A DNA stretch of 64,000 nucleotides from Choristoneura fumiferana (taxonomy: Eukaryota; Arthropoda; Insecta; Lepidoptera; Tortricidae), in assembly GCF_025370935.1 (NCBI RefSeq), contig NC_133473.1:20827193-20891192 (forward strand), read 5' to 3'. The translations under genes and the position numbers were made by a program. Positions 1 through 8,428 of this stretch are shown here, in pieces (position 1 is the stretch's first letter; every line of letters begins with the position of its first letter). The notes under the pieces are model-generated. The model was not told where the DNA came from. It saw only the letters and a program-made list of their open reading frames with translations, and did not search any database.

Positions 1-109
1 CTCACGTCGATCATGTTTTCGTCTCTTGACTTACCTGCAAAAGAAAAAAATATTTTCACACATCTATAATATAGATTATGCACACAAATACTTAATACAC
101 AATAATACT

Positions 110-172
110 TTTCATCCCGGAAAATTGCATAGCTCCCGCGGGATAGCCATTATCGAATTCACGGGAAACTGC
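110..172. repeat. Fragment of interspersed repeat (CCCGGAAAATTGCATAG type)
   Basis: A short stretch reads CATCCCGGAAAATTGCATAG, then CTCCCGCGGGATAGCC. The same phrase recurs at 54114-54160 and, diverged, at 58880-58930, in repeats that also carry 'aatgcgaaag...' ends. This is only a piece of the family. Confidence 0.5.
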
Positions 173-195
173 TACTTTCACTTTATTATATTATG

Positions 196-331
196 TACAG
201 TCACCTGCAGTATAATATCTGCCACAGCGGAGCGTGCAAAAAATATCTAACTCGTCCTACCGTCCCTAGAAATAGAGTCGTATCAGATATTTATGCACGC
301 TTGTTGTGTCAGATATTGGTGCCGGTGGTAC
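196..331. mobile_element. TA-flanked MITE, TACAGTCACC family, copy 1
   Basis: It begins TACAGTCACCTGCAG. Its interior (GCAAAAAATATCT ... CGTATCAGATATTTATGCAC ... TTGTTGTGTCAGATATTGGTGCC) matches the better copy at 57528-57662 almost base for base. The right terminus is eroded (GGTGGTACATG in place of GGTGACTGTAC). About 135 bp, no coding capacity, TIR-type and probably mariner/Tc1-mobilised (inference from TA plus CAGT ends). Confidence 0.7.
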
Positions 332-564
332 ATGTGTTTAAATAAAACTTTACTTTGTTAATACGATGATAATCCACAAAATTCACAAAAAATAGACAAA
401 GAGGAATTTAGCCACGTAATCGGAACTACAAGCTTGTATTATTTGTTACACATATTTTAGCAGTTTGGGGGAACAGATACATTATGCATTAACCAACATG
501 TTTGTCACATATTTTAGGAGAGTCTGAATAAATATCAATTTAGTAGACATTATTAGGCTTCTAG

Positions 565-981
565 AACAACTGTTCTAAATTTTGGTACGAAGGTAGCTCT
601 TCTACTTATAGTTAGAAGTACCTACCTACCTACTCTATAGGTTTTGATTTAATATTGCTATTTGTATACAAACACGTTACATTTTTTAACAAGTAACTGT
701 ATCTTTATAGATAGCGTTTACTTAGAAATTTGATTTTTTGACCCGTGTGGTGTCGGGTTAGAATTACACATCTCCATTTCTGCCGTGGATGTCGTAAGAG
801 GCGACTGAGGATATAGGTTAAGGTATACCGTAGGCGACAGGCTAGCAACCTGTCACTATTGTACCGTTATTGGCAAACTTAAAACCTAAAATTGCTAAAA
901 GTGGCTCCGAAGCGGTAACGTTTCGTGTGCTCTGCCTAACCCATTTGGAAATACAGGCGTGATGTTTGTGTGTGTGTGTGT
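565..981 (+). repeat. Left arm of 7.4-kb-spaced inverted repeat
   Basis: Starting at AACAACTGTTCTAAATTTTG, this segment reappears as its reverse complement at 8429-8851 with only scattered mismatches, ending in a (TG)n tract that pairs with the (AC)n of the other arm. It contains a motif family widespread in Lepidoptera (GTCGTAAGAGGCGACTGAG, then GTAGGCGACAGGCTAGCAAC). Identity extends about 200 bp beyond that motif, so the unit is larger than the usual fragment. Confidence 0.85.
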
Positions 982-1087
982 ATTAGACATACACAATATT
1001 CCCAAAGATGGCAAAAGAACTACATATAGGAAGGCAAAGGAAAACCAGAACGTTGTTTTCCTAACCTCTGAATTGCTCTGTGGCTGT

Positions 1088-1118
1088 AGAGAGAGCTATG
1101 CTCGGCGTTCCTTCCTAT
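1088..1118 (+). pseudogene. RTE LINE reverse-transcriptase C-terminal fragment, upstream half
   Basis: GAGAGAGCTATGCTCGGCGT translates as ERAMLGV, the conserved stretch seen intact in the RTE remnant at 46707-47087. Similarity stops after about 10 codons and resumes near 1605 with IRDRIRN-like codons. The LINE therefore appears to be interrupted by about 490 bp of other repeats. Confidence 0.55.
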
Positions 1119-1189
1119 ATGGCAGGTGTTTTCAATCTTTTGGTTATAACGGCACACTTTTCGTTCATCAAAGCACACCAGTAAAAAAA

Positions 1190-1236
1190 TGCCAAGTGCC
1201 AGTCGGACTGGCTGAGAGGGTTCCGTACAGTATAGC
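1190..1236 (+). repeat. Fragment of 'gccaagtgcgagtcgg...ggttccgtac' repeat
   Basis: GCCAAGTGCCAGTCGGACTG and then GAGGGTTCCGTACAGTA match a family that recurs at 7652-7712, 9005-9062 (reverse), 11055-11110 and 53560-53620. A short remnant inside the material splitting the RTE LINE. Confidence 0.6.
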
Positions 1237-1356
1237 CATAAATACAATGTATGACATAACGGACAGCGGATGGAGGCTTATTAAAGGGTCTCGTTGACAC
1301 TTTTAGGCATTCGCGGCACTCCTGAAAATATACGCGGCACACCGGTTGAAAAAGTC

Positions 1357-1596
1357 TTTTTTTTTATTCGACTGGATGGCAAACGAGCAAGTGGGTCCCC
1401 TGATGGTAAGAGATCACCAGCGCCCATAAACATCTGCAGCACCAGGGGTATTGCAGATGCGTTGCCAACCTAGAGACCTAAGATGGGATACCTCAAGTGC
1501 CAGTAATTTCACCGGCTGTCTTACTCTCCACGCCGAAACACAACAGTGCAAGCACTGCTGCTTCACGGCAGGATTAGCGAGCAAGACGGTGGTAGC
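1357..1596 (-). repeat. Poly-A-tailed interspersed repeat (family P), copy A
   Basis: On the + strand it begins T9-ATTCGACTGGATGGC and runs to AGCGAGCAAGACGGTGGTAG. Read on the minus strand it ends GCCATCCAGTCGAATAAAA, so it is a retrotransposed repeat with a 3' A tail. Other copies: 6385-6594, 6736-6836, 6843-7108, 35880-36177, 44970-45222 and 54008-54113. The 5' palindromic end of the family is missing here. Confidence 0.8.
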
Positions 1597-1604
1597 GGTG
1601 GTCT

Positions 1605-1731
1605 GCGATACGGGATCGAATCAGAAATAAGGAGAGACGTAGAAGAACCGAGGGTCACCGACATAGCCAAGCGAATTAGCTGGTTGAAGTGGCAATGGGT
1701 AGGCCATTTAGCACGGATAACAAATAGATAA
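1605..1731 (+). pseudogene. RTE LINE C-terminal fragment, downstream half
   Basis: The open frame ends EPRVTDIAKRISWLKWQWVG HLARI before a stop at 1729, matching TKVTDIARRIAKLKRQWAGH in the RTE remnant at 46725. Just upstream, another frame reads IRDRIRN, so a frameshift separates the two parts. The open frame that starts at 1546 is a chimera of repeat copy A and this fragment, not a gene. Confidence 0.75.
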
Positions 1732-1833
1732 AGAAGAGAACATCTTATACATAAGTTACCTTATACATAAACAAAGTGAACAGCTGTTTTATGAGTTATT
1801 TAGTTGAATAATTAAAATATTCGTTTAATTATA

Positions 1834-2046
1834 AAGGTGACCCGGGGCTATTGTAGCTGGTGGGATATTGTATCTGAGCCGTCTGATGGCGTCCTTACGA
1901 CGCCATGTTCGCCATGTTCATGTGTGTTGTGTGAAGACAGTCTTCCGGCGAACACGACGTAAAATGGCCGAGAAGAACATGGCGTCGTAAGGATGCCATC
2001 AGACGGCTCAGATACAATATCCCCTACAATAGCCCCGGGTCACCTT
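1834..2046. mobile_element. Foldback MITE with about 72-77-bp terminal inverted repeats
   Basis: The left arm 1834-1910 (AAGGTGACCCGGGGCTATTG ... CGACGCCATGTTC) is the reverse complement of 1975-2046, apart from a 5-bp CTGGT insertion in the left arm and one substitution (GCGTCC against GCATCC). The loop is 64 bp. 213 bp in total, no open frame. A clean target duplication is not evident (flanks TTAATTATA and AATTGTTAT). The transposon superfamily is not assigned. Confidence 0.9.
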
Positions 2047-2161
2047 AATTGTTATTATTGTTAATAAGTTAGTTTAGTTTTTAAATAGGTCCCACTAAAA
2101 AACAGTAGAACAGGACAGCCTCTTTATACTATTCGATGTTAATTTTTTATTCTTACCCTCT

Positions 2162-2411
2162 CATCATCCATCATCCCAGCCTTTATACGTCCCACTGCTA
2201 GGCACAGGCCTCCTCTCAGACCAAGTGGGCTTGGGCCATAGTTCCCACGCGGGCCCAGTGCGGATCGGGAACTTCACACGCACCATTAAATTGCTTTGCA
2301 GGTTTGTGCAGGTTTCCTCACGATGTTTTCCTTCACCGCAAAGCTCGTGGTAAACCACCACGACCTTCTGCTTGATAGCGATAGGTCAATCCACTAGGCC
2401 ACCACGGCTTT
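2162..2411 (-). mobile_element. tRNA-derived SINE (GATGATG tail), internally deleted copy
   Basis: Read on the minus strand it starts AAGCCGTGGTGGCCTAGTGG (A-box region) and ends with the GGCCTGTGCCTAGCAGTGG tail and GATGATG. The B box and about 60 bp after it are missing compared with the copy at 61120. A 13-bp target duplication ATTCTTACCCTCT is present at 2149-2161 and 2427-2439, which supports a retroposition event. Confidence 0.9.
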
Positions 2412-2439
2412 TCCCTCTAACCTCTAATTCTTACCCTCT

Positions 2440-2944
2440 AATGTATTTTTATGTGTATCGAATATGTGTAAATTAAATGTTTCTCTTTCCATATTTCTCT
2501 CTCAATAGCTAGTACACAGCTTTTTCGTTTTTCATTTGATTTGGAAAACAAAGTAGTAAATAACATTGCCTTTATAAGAGCTTTCGTGAACGTGTATCAT
2601 TATTAAGTTACATGTTACAGAATCTCATTCTGATACTAACATGGTTATATACGAATCTCATTATTTTAATGTTTTAAAAAGTAGAAAGGTAACAGTAATA
2701 CCGCGTGTATTTTGGTAAACTTTAAGGGTATATGAGTAAGTTTATAAAGGCCCTAATATACTTTAATGATTTATTAAAAATATTTTTTTTCCTCACAGAA
2801 TAAATTGCGTAATGATAACGATTTTAAGATACCTATCCAACGATACCTCGAGCTACAACGTTAAACGAGAAAAAAAAAACCCAAGGGAGACACCTTACAC
2901 CTAAAAATATTTCTATTTTCTAAATATTATATTGGTTCACTAAT
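2440..2944. other. No recognised feature
   Basis: AT-rich sequence with homopolymer runs. I see no repeat family, open frame or motif that I can support. Confidence 0.6.
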
Positions 2945-3173
2945 GTTTCGCAACTAACGTTTGGCAACCTGATTCATTTAGCTAGTTTTCATTTCGAAAC
3001 TGTTTAATATTTCTGAAACTGCAAATATTTCAGGATTTTTATAAAACTAACCAAACCTAACCTAAAGGCCTACACGATGGCCCTGAAATAAATTCTGAAA
3101 AATTTACAGTTTTAGAGTTTGCGAAATGAAAAGTTGTGAAATAAATCAGGTTGCCAAACATTAGTTGCGAAAT
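2945..3173. mobile_element. Foldback MITE, TTTCGCAACTAA family
   Basis: The left end GTTTCGCAACTAACGTTTGG pairs with the right end, whose reverse complement is AATTTCGCAACTAATGTTTGG-like, and pairing continues at lower identity towards the centre (AACCTAACC). About 229 bp. A half copy lies at 10259-10376, where the CGCAACGTAACGTTTGGCAA end and the AGGGCCATCGTGTAG interior recur. Confidence 0.75.
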
Positions 3174-3189
3174 TAACCTATACCATATT

Positions 3190-3366
3190 TTACCACTTTG
3201 TCGGCATAATAATTGATATATATAATATATCAATGCAAAATTACAGCTTTTTAGCACTAATAGTCTCTATTTAAGCTAAGCCGCAGACGGACAGGAGACA
3301 AACAGACAGTGATGACGAAGCTATAACAGTTCCGTTTTTGTCATTTTGGCTACGGAACTCTAAAAA
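3190..3366. repeat. Interspersed repeat, 'cggaactctaaaaa' family
   Basis: It shares an ordered series of blocks with 42182-42317: TTTGTCGGC, a TGATAT tract, GCAAATTACAGCT, TTTAGTACTA, GTCTCT, AGCCGC, CAGACG and a terminal TACGGAACTCTAAAAA-like block. Highly diverged and non-coding. Confidence 0.55.
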
Positions 3367-3810
3367 GGGCTATCCCGATTCTACCCTACGCCAACAGCAT
3401 CGCCGCAGTACCCTAGGCACAACGCACTGCACTCCCCTTTGAAAAAGATCTTCCGAAAAGACCGAAACTAGTCGGCCCACTCCTAACTTCACAATCTCGA
3501 GTTTATCTCTCATGATCATGTCTCACGAGACAAATTATCATTTTTGAGTCATATGATTTAAGTGCGCCCCAGAAGTTGCAACAATGGAACCCGTCAATAC
3601 ACACTTGACTGGCCCGTACAGCGAATCGTAAAAAGCATAAACACCTAAACGTATTACCGGAATGACGTCATAAAAGAGGCATATAACTTTTAACACGCTG
3701 TAAAATTTCGCAGGGCTGTCGTCGGAGCCGTTATGGGGCTGTTTAGGAGGCCTAACTGTCAGTGCTTAGCTGGAACTCTAGGCTAAACGCAAGAAGTTAA
3801 AAAGATTAAA
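3367..3810. other. No recognised repeat; region upstream of a signal-peptide-like frame
   Basis: Moderately GC-rich for this window (for example CGCCGCAGTACCC, GTCGTCGGAGCCG). An arthropod-type initiator-like TCAGT occurs at 3759-3763, about 50 bp before the ATG at 3811, without a TATA box at the right spacing. Nothing stronger is visible. Confidence 0.35.
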
Positions 3811-4005
3811 ATGGTAATTAAATTGTTCATTATCGTTGTAGTTATCCTGGCTTCACTGGTCACGTGGTCCGCTGTCTTTGCCCTAACGATGGGACGACAT
3901 GAACTTTTTTTTGTTGGTTTGCGAGCCGCCGCGAATCGAGCGAAATTTCATTACACTAGCGTACTTTATAAAGAACAAATAAATGTTAAGTATAAAATAC
4001 AATGA
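3811..4005 (+). CDS. Unidentified 64-codon frame with signal-peptide-like N-terminus (doubtful)
   Basis: I do not recognise a product. The first 24 residues (MVIKLFIIVVVILASLVTWS, then AVFA) have a Lys followed by a long hydrophobic core and a small-X-small end, which resembles a secretory signal. The remaining 40 residues are basic, contain no cysteine pattern and resemble no family I know. The ATG context is AAAATGG. The frame's last codons run into a repeat that begins near 4000, so the C-terminus is unlikely to be a natural one. It could be a first exon or, more likely, a chance frame. Confidence 0.15.
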   Translation: MVIKLFIIVVVILASLVTWSAVFALTMGRHELFFVGLRAAANRAKFHYTSVLYKEQINVKYKIQ

Positions 4006-4090
4006 GTTTATTGTGCACCTCAATATACAATAACCCTTTGTTGTACACCATAAATAGTAAGCGATACAGAAGAATAGGATAGGAATATAC
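4000..4090 (-). mobile_element. LINE 3' end, (TTGTA)n-tail family, fragment
   Basis: The minus strand reads CTTCTGTATCGCTTACTATT, then GGTGTACAACAAAGGG. This parallels the + strand copy at 37640-37752 (TGTATCGCTTACTATGTCTG, GTGTACAATAAAGAG, (TTGTA)n). Non-coding 3' UTR only. Confidence 0.6.
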
Positions 4091-4240
4091 CTCGTAACTA
4101 TTATGAAAAGGTAGCAGTAGCAAGTATTTTACTGTAACAATAACTGCTGAATGTTCTTTAGTTATTAAGAACAAATTATTAAATTAATCTTTAAACATGC
4201 ATAATGAATTTCTAAAATTGCAAAATTTATGATTCACATC

Positions 4241-4546
4241 ACAGAAGCCGTGGTGGCCTAGTGGTTTGACCTATCGCCTCTCAAGCAGAGGGTCATGGGT
4301 TCGAACCTCGGCTCGCACCTCTGAGTTTTTCGAAATTCATGTGCGGAATTACATTTGAAATTTACCTCGAGCTTTGCGGTGAAGGAAAACATCGTGAGGA
4401 AACCTGCACAAACCTGCGAAGCGATTCAATGGTGCGTGCGAAGTTCCCAATCCGCACTGGGCCCGCGTGGGAACTATGGCCCAAGCCCTCTTGATCTGAG
4501 AGGAGGCCTGTGCCCAGCAGTGGGACGTATATAGGCTGGGATGATG
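4241..4546 (+). mobile_element. tRNA-derived SINE, near full length
   Basis: A box GTGGCCTAGTGG, B box GGGTTCGAACCTC, then a tRNA-unrelated body (GAAGGAAAACATCGTGAGG, CCCGCGTGGGAACTATGGCC) and an RTE-like tail GGAGGCCTGTGCCCAGCAGT with GATGATGATG. The 12-bp direct repeat ATGATTCACATC at 4229-4240 and 4547-4558 is the target duplication. An open frame through the body is present in several copies and has no family match. Confidence 0.95.
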
Positions 4547-4558
4547 ATGATTCACATC

Positions 4559-4870
4559 TCACATTTAAGTCTTTAAGCACTACCTACATTTGCTAGAAAA
4601 AGTCGGGACTCCAGCCTGTAATTATAACTTTTTTAATGATTCGCGGTTAATTACATGAGATTAAATTATGACACTAGTATGTTTACCATTTTTCTCTAAT
4701 ACTAGGAAAAACCGGTTACTAGATAGAAAAAAAAACATTTAGAACATCCTTTTTAGTGCTGGTTTCAAACACATGCAACAAATCACAAGTCAATCGAACC
4801 TTTCGAAGTGGGTAGAATAGAAATTGACTTACAAGTTTTACTTACTTTATTTGATATGGCGTTTTTTTGA
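4559..4870. other. No recognised feature
   Basis: AT-rich. No repeat family or gene is recognised. Confidence 0.6.
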
Positions 4871-4973
4871 TACAGGCTGACTAAGTTATCTGTGAATTGA
4901 AAAAGTTTTTATGTCGTTCGCATAAAGTCCAGAATTGTTTGCTCTGATTCACAGATTAGTTGGTCAGTTTGTA
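4871..4973. mobile_element. Short TIR element (MITE), TACARRCTGAC ends
   Basis: The left end TACAGGCTGACTAAGTTATC TGTGAAT pairs with the right end, whose reverse complement reads TACAAACTGACCAACTAATC TGTGAAT. About 27-bp termini with a few mismatches, about 103 bp in total, no coding capacity. A single copy in the window. Confidence 0.65.
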
Positions 4974-6168
4974 CTTAGTAACAGGCAAAGAGTAAAGAGG
5001 CCGACAAAAAATATCTACTTATTAAGGAAAAAGTCCTGTTGAAAGGAGCTGGCCATTTATTTTCTTACGCCTAAAAAAAACTTGAAAATAGAACATTGCA
5101 CTATATAAGGCGCAGTGTACACTGCATTACAAATAAGCAAATACTTCCCAGGTTGTTTTCTCTCCATCGTTTAAGCACTATGGCCCGCCACAGACGCCCG
5201 TGTTTTTACAAGACCCGCCGCACACTATCGTGTTTTCCTTCGATCAGGTGCATATAAATTTAAAGATGGAGAATGTTTGTTTGAATAAAATGATGATTTT
5301 GTGAGATATGTCGCAGTTTACGGAGTTTAAGACACATGTAAGGAATATATTGAATTAAAAGAAGAGTAATTTAAAGTACCTACTGCGTTTGTCATTTCGG
5401 TCTTTGAAATATCCAGTTATATTTTAAATAGCGTTTTATATAATACCAACTGTGGAACTCTCTAACAGCAAGCATAATTATTTATGTGTATTTGACAGCC
5501 AGCCGAGACTTGAGCTTGCCTAACTCTGAGCACAAATTTCATTGTACAAATTTCTTGTTTAAAGAGTTCGGAATAAGAAGTGCTCTCAATTTGAGCTCTC
5601 ACTTTGTTTACCCTTCATTAGAAAACTTTTAAAGTAATACGGGGAACTTTAACACTTGACAGTTAATTAAATCTGACAGGTTCCCGCCGGAGCCGCAAAT
5701 AGTTCCCGTCGTCAATATTACACTCGTTGAACTGTCACCAATTGTTCTCGAAACTTGACAGAGTTTAAAGTTTAAAATTGACCCCAACTACCGAGCTTAA
5801 GCAACTTGAACAATATGTTAATTAATACGCACCAATGACTACTAATTAAGTTTTAATGAATCCATAAATTAATTTATTAAAAATTCATTAATAAAAACGT
5901 TGAGGGCAATATTTCGTGGGTTCAACGAGCCGTTTCCTCGTAAATGGGCTTCGAACGCCGTTAATTTGGTTAATTGTTGTATTCTTGTTATAAATTCAGG
6001 AGATTAAGCCGTTGCGATCAGTGTGCGCGCGCCTTAATATGCGTTTAATTACATGTATTGATATCGAAGTTTTGAGCCATTAGTGTAACGCAGCTTTGTT
6101 TTTGGACTTCACGCTATTTTCGTTTTGATAAAAGCGGTTGCGGGTAATGACAGTCCGTAAATAACTAA
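4974..6168. other. Repeat-poor stretch with homeodomain-core cluster
   Basis: No gene and no familiar repeat. Between 5800 and 6060 there are many TAATTA or ATTAAT cores (GTTAATTAATACG, CTAATTAAG, AATTAATTTATTAAAAATTC, GGTTAATTG, TTAATTACATG), followed by a GTGCGCGCGCC block. Candidate regulatory DNA, but AT-rich sequence produces such cores by chance. Confidence 0.3.
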
Positions 6169-6366
6169 CTAACTAGTTTGGGTCAGTGACCCAAAATGAG
6201 TCTTGTCCTCCGAAACGAGAGCTTGCCACTTAACCCGATCCTGCGCAACTTCACGCCAATTGCCGGCTTGAAGCTGGCGCAGTTCCGCCTCCACAGCATC
6301 AGAACAGCGATACTTCGGCCGACCAACCGGACGACGACCAGTTGGCCGTCCCAAATATGCCCTCTT
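6169..6366 (-). pseudogene. Non-LTR retrotransposon RT C-terminal fragment
   Basis: The minus-strand frame reads GRPTGRRPVGRPKYRCSD, then NWREVAQDRVKWQALVSE, THFGSL and a stop at 6169. The GRPxxRWxD ... AQDRxxW ... VSEAKxHFG pattern is the C-terminal tail of insect non-LTR reverse transcriptases. Only about 60 codons remain, with repeat family P directly upstream. Which clade it belongs to is not certain. Confidence 0.75.
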
Positions 6367-6384
6367 GACACCCCCTTGACTTAC

Positions 6385-6594
6385 GAGCAAGTGCAATGGG
6401 TCTCCTGATGGTAAGAGATCTCCATCGCCCATAGACACCTGCAACACCAGGGGGATTGCAAATGCGTTGCCAGCTTAGAGGCCTAAGATGGGATACGTCA
6501 AGTGCCAGTAATTTCACCGGCTGTCTTGCTCTCCACGCCGAAACACACCAGTGCAAGCACTGCTGCTTCACGGCAGGATTAGCGAGCAAGATGG
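6385..6594 (-). repeat. Family P repeat, copy B (no A tail)
   Basis: It matches copies A and E from GAGCAAGTGNNATGGGTCTC to GCGAGCAAGATGGT. Its poly-A end is replaced by the LINE fragment at 6169-6366. It faces copy 6843-7108 head to head. Confidence 0.85.
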
Positions 6595-6735
6595 TTCCAA
6601 AGTCATTTCATGTAGTATACAGAACGATAAGTTTAATATTAATTTTCCAAGGCTGCCTTGTCGATTTCAGGTCACGGACAGAATCATCGTTTTTGGTAAC
6701 GCCAAGAAAAAATGCTAAGCGGCCTTACCTAGGCC

Positions 6736-6836
6736 TCTATGTTGGCAACGCATCTGCAGTCCCCCTGGTGTTGCAAGTGTCTATGGGCGATGGTGATCTC
6801 TACCATCAGGAGACCCACTTGCTCGTTTGCCATCCA
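6736..6836 (+). repeat. Family P repeat, 3' part, copy C1
   Basis: GCAACGCATCTGCAGTCCCC through GCCATCCAGTTT, lacking the 5' two thirds. It is followed within about 6 bp by the full copy C2, so two insertions or a rearrangement lie side by side. Confidence 0.8.
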
Positions 6837-6842
6837 GTTTGC

Positions 6843-7108
6843 AGGTAGTAGGACCTTGTGCAAGGTCCGCCCGGATTGCTACTACCATCTTGCTCGCTAA
6901 TCCTGCCGCGAAGCAGCAGTGCTTGCACTGTTGTGTTTCGGCGTGGAGAGTAAGACAGCCGATGAAATTACTGGCACGTGAGGTATCCTATCTTAGGTCT
7001 CCAGGTTGGCAACGCGTCTGCAATCCCCCTGGTGTTGCAAGTGTCTATGGGCGGTGGTGATCTCTACCATCAGGAGACCCACTTGCTCGTTTGCCATCCA
7101 GTCGAATA
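6843..7108 (+). repeat. Family P repeat, full copy C2
   Basis: It begins AGGTAGTAGGACC with the 18-bp palindrome GGACCTTGTGCAAGGTCC (6851-6868) and ends GCCATCCAGTCGAATAAAA plus A9. The sense strand has an open frame ending VYGRW-stop that is also open in the copies at 6299-6589 (minus), 35979 onward and 44999-45220 (minus). Whether that frame is under selection is unknown. Confidence 0.9.
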
Positions 7109-7651
7109 AAAAAAAATATAAAATTTCGTAATTCAAATTAAACTTATTTTTTATTAAGACAGAGCCATTGTCTATTAAATTTTCGTTTTGGACAATTAAC
7201 AACACCGCGCTGCAATACTGCTGTGTAACATATTACTGAGGTAATTATAATCAATCTTTGATGTTCCCACACAAATTCGCATGAGCGTCTCCAAAAACAA
7301 AACAAGCCGACACCCTTTGTCCGCCCCTGCCTATTAGCCAAAAAAATACATGTCAATTCACCATACCATACAGAAAGTATCGCATGGTAGTAAAATAAAA
7401 ATAAGGAAATTACTCTGGCAAAATATACGCTTCACTCCGGTAGGGTCGGCAAAAGGATAAACACGTTAAAGGCTGCTGTTGACTGTACGCTATCCACAAA
7501 GAAAACACTTATGATTGTACGGTAGGGTTAGCAAAAGGCTTTGTTTTCGATTTGTAAAAGGGAACGGGAGTTATAAGAATTTTGTTTGTACGTATTACTA
7601 GAAACGATTCAGATGTGGGCTGTAGAGTAGCTAAGCTAGAGCTGGATAAAA
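7109..7651. other. No recognised feature
   Basis: Open frames at 7144-7356 and 7509-7754 on the minus strand have no recognisable domain. 'tagggttagcaaaagg' occurs at about 7523 and a similar block at about 7441 (GTAGGGTCGGCAAAAGG), a weak internal duplication. Confidence 0.4.
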
Positions 7652-7712
7652 AATCGGCCAAGTGCGAGTCGGTATCGCGCACCGAGGGTTCCATACAAAT
7701 TTGTAGGTCTGA
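7652..7712 (+). repeat. Fragment of 'gccaagtgcgagtcgg' repeat
   Basis: GGCCAAGTGCGAGTCGGTATCG, then CGCACCGAGGGTTCCATACA. Same family as 1190-1236, 9005-9062, 11055-11110 and 53560-53620. Confidence 0.7.
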
Positions 7713-7789
7713 TCTATGAACATCCAGTGTTAGCAGAGTCTCTCTTCTTAACAAAAAGAACGCAGTGTGGGGTAAAAACCAACGAAGCC

Positions 7790-7912
7790 CCTTTTAGTGC
7801 ATATAAACTGTCCAGTTCTGTCTGTATATAATAATTATTGTTGTGTCTTGTGTAGTGTTGTCTATTGTTGTGTTGTGAATAAATGTATTTCTATCTTTCT
7901 TTCTTTCTATCA
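7790..7912 (+). repeat. Retroelement-like 3' end with (TTTC)n tail
   Basis: TGTGAATAAATGTATTTCTATC followed by TTTCTTTCTTTCTATC. The same AATAAATGTATTT and (TTTC)n arrangement ends the segment at 45240-45444, and a shorter one lies at 25019-25066. Confidence 0.55.
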
Positions 7913-7934
7913 TTCATTCAGTTGTATTTTTTTT

Positions 7935-8045
7935 TAAATAAAACTGACCGTGATCGACGCCCCTATCGAACCTGGTGTAAGTTCAGTAACAGCCTATTCA
8001 CTCTAGCCTTGAAGAGCCCTAGGTTATAAATATCTGACTTGTCAA
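7935..8045 (-). repeat. Interspersed repeat, 'ctagggctcttcaaggc' family
   Basis: The reverse complement reads TATAACCTAGGGCTCTTCAA GGC ... CTGTTACTGAAC ... GATCACGGTCAGTTTTAT, matching 15290-15415 on the + strand in the same order. Confidence 0.65.
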
Positions 8046-8277
8046 CCCTATAACCTAAAGGGGGTAAAGACAATCGAAATTTTTGCTTGCCGACAAAGAC
8101 GTTACTCGCGTATAACCGTATAAGTACAATTATTATTGTTCCCCGTTTTATTTAAATGCCGCCTTTGACATTCTACTCGAGAGCGACGGAGCGCGCGATT
8201 GGTCATAAACATGACATACAAGCATGTAGTTAAGTTTTATGAGTTTGATAAAATTGAAAAAAACATTTTTTTTTCGT

Positions 8278-8395
8278 TTTTATGGTTCCGTATCTACGTC
8301 AAAAGGAGAAACAATGCCTTTACAGAGAATCAAGAATCACTTTGATCTCCGTCCGTCTGTCCGTCTGGCAAGATCATTTTTCTCTAGGAACGTGT
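8278..8395 (+). repeat. Diverged 'tggttccgta' repeat fragment
   Basis: TTTATGGTTCCGTA ... CTCCGTCCGTCTGTCCGTCTGG resembles a broad insect repeat class with a 'ggttccgtag' start and a 'ctgtctgtccgtc' block. Also seen at 44570-44715 and 52830-52900. Confidence 0.4.
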
Positions 8396-8428
8396 GGAGT
8401 TATCAAGTAAAGCAGTAAAAAAAAAAAA

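Noticed and set aside
4247..4320. Possible tRNA gene from clear pol III boxes
   Set aside because: Five or more dispersed copies with identical non-tRNA bodies and TSDs identify it as a SINE.
6456..6848. 130-codon plus-strand open frame, the longest in the window
   Set aside because: It starts inside family P copy B read antisense and ends in copy C1; no domain. A by-product of repeats.
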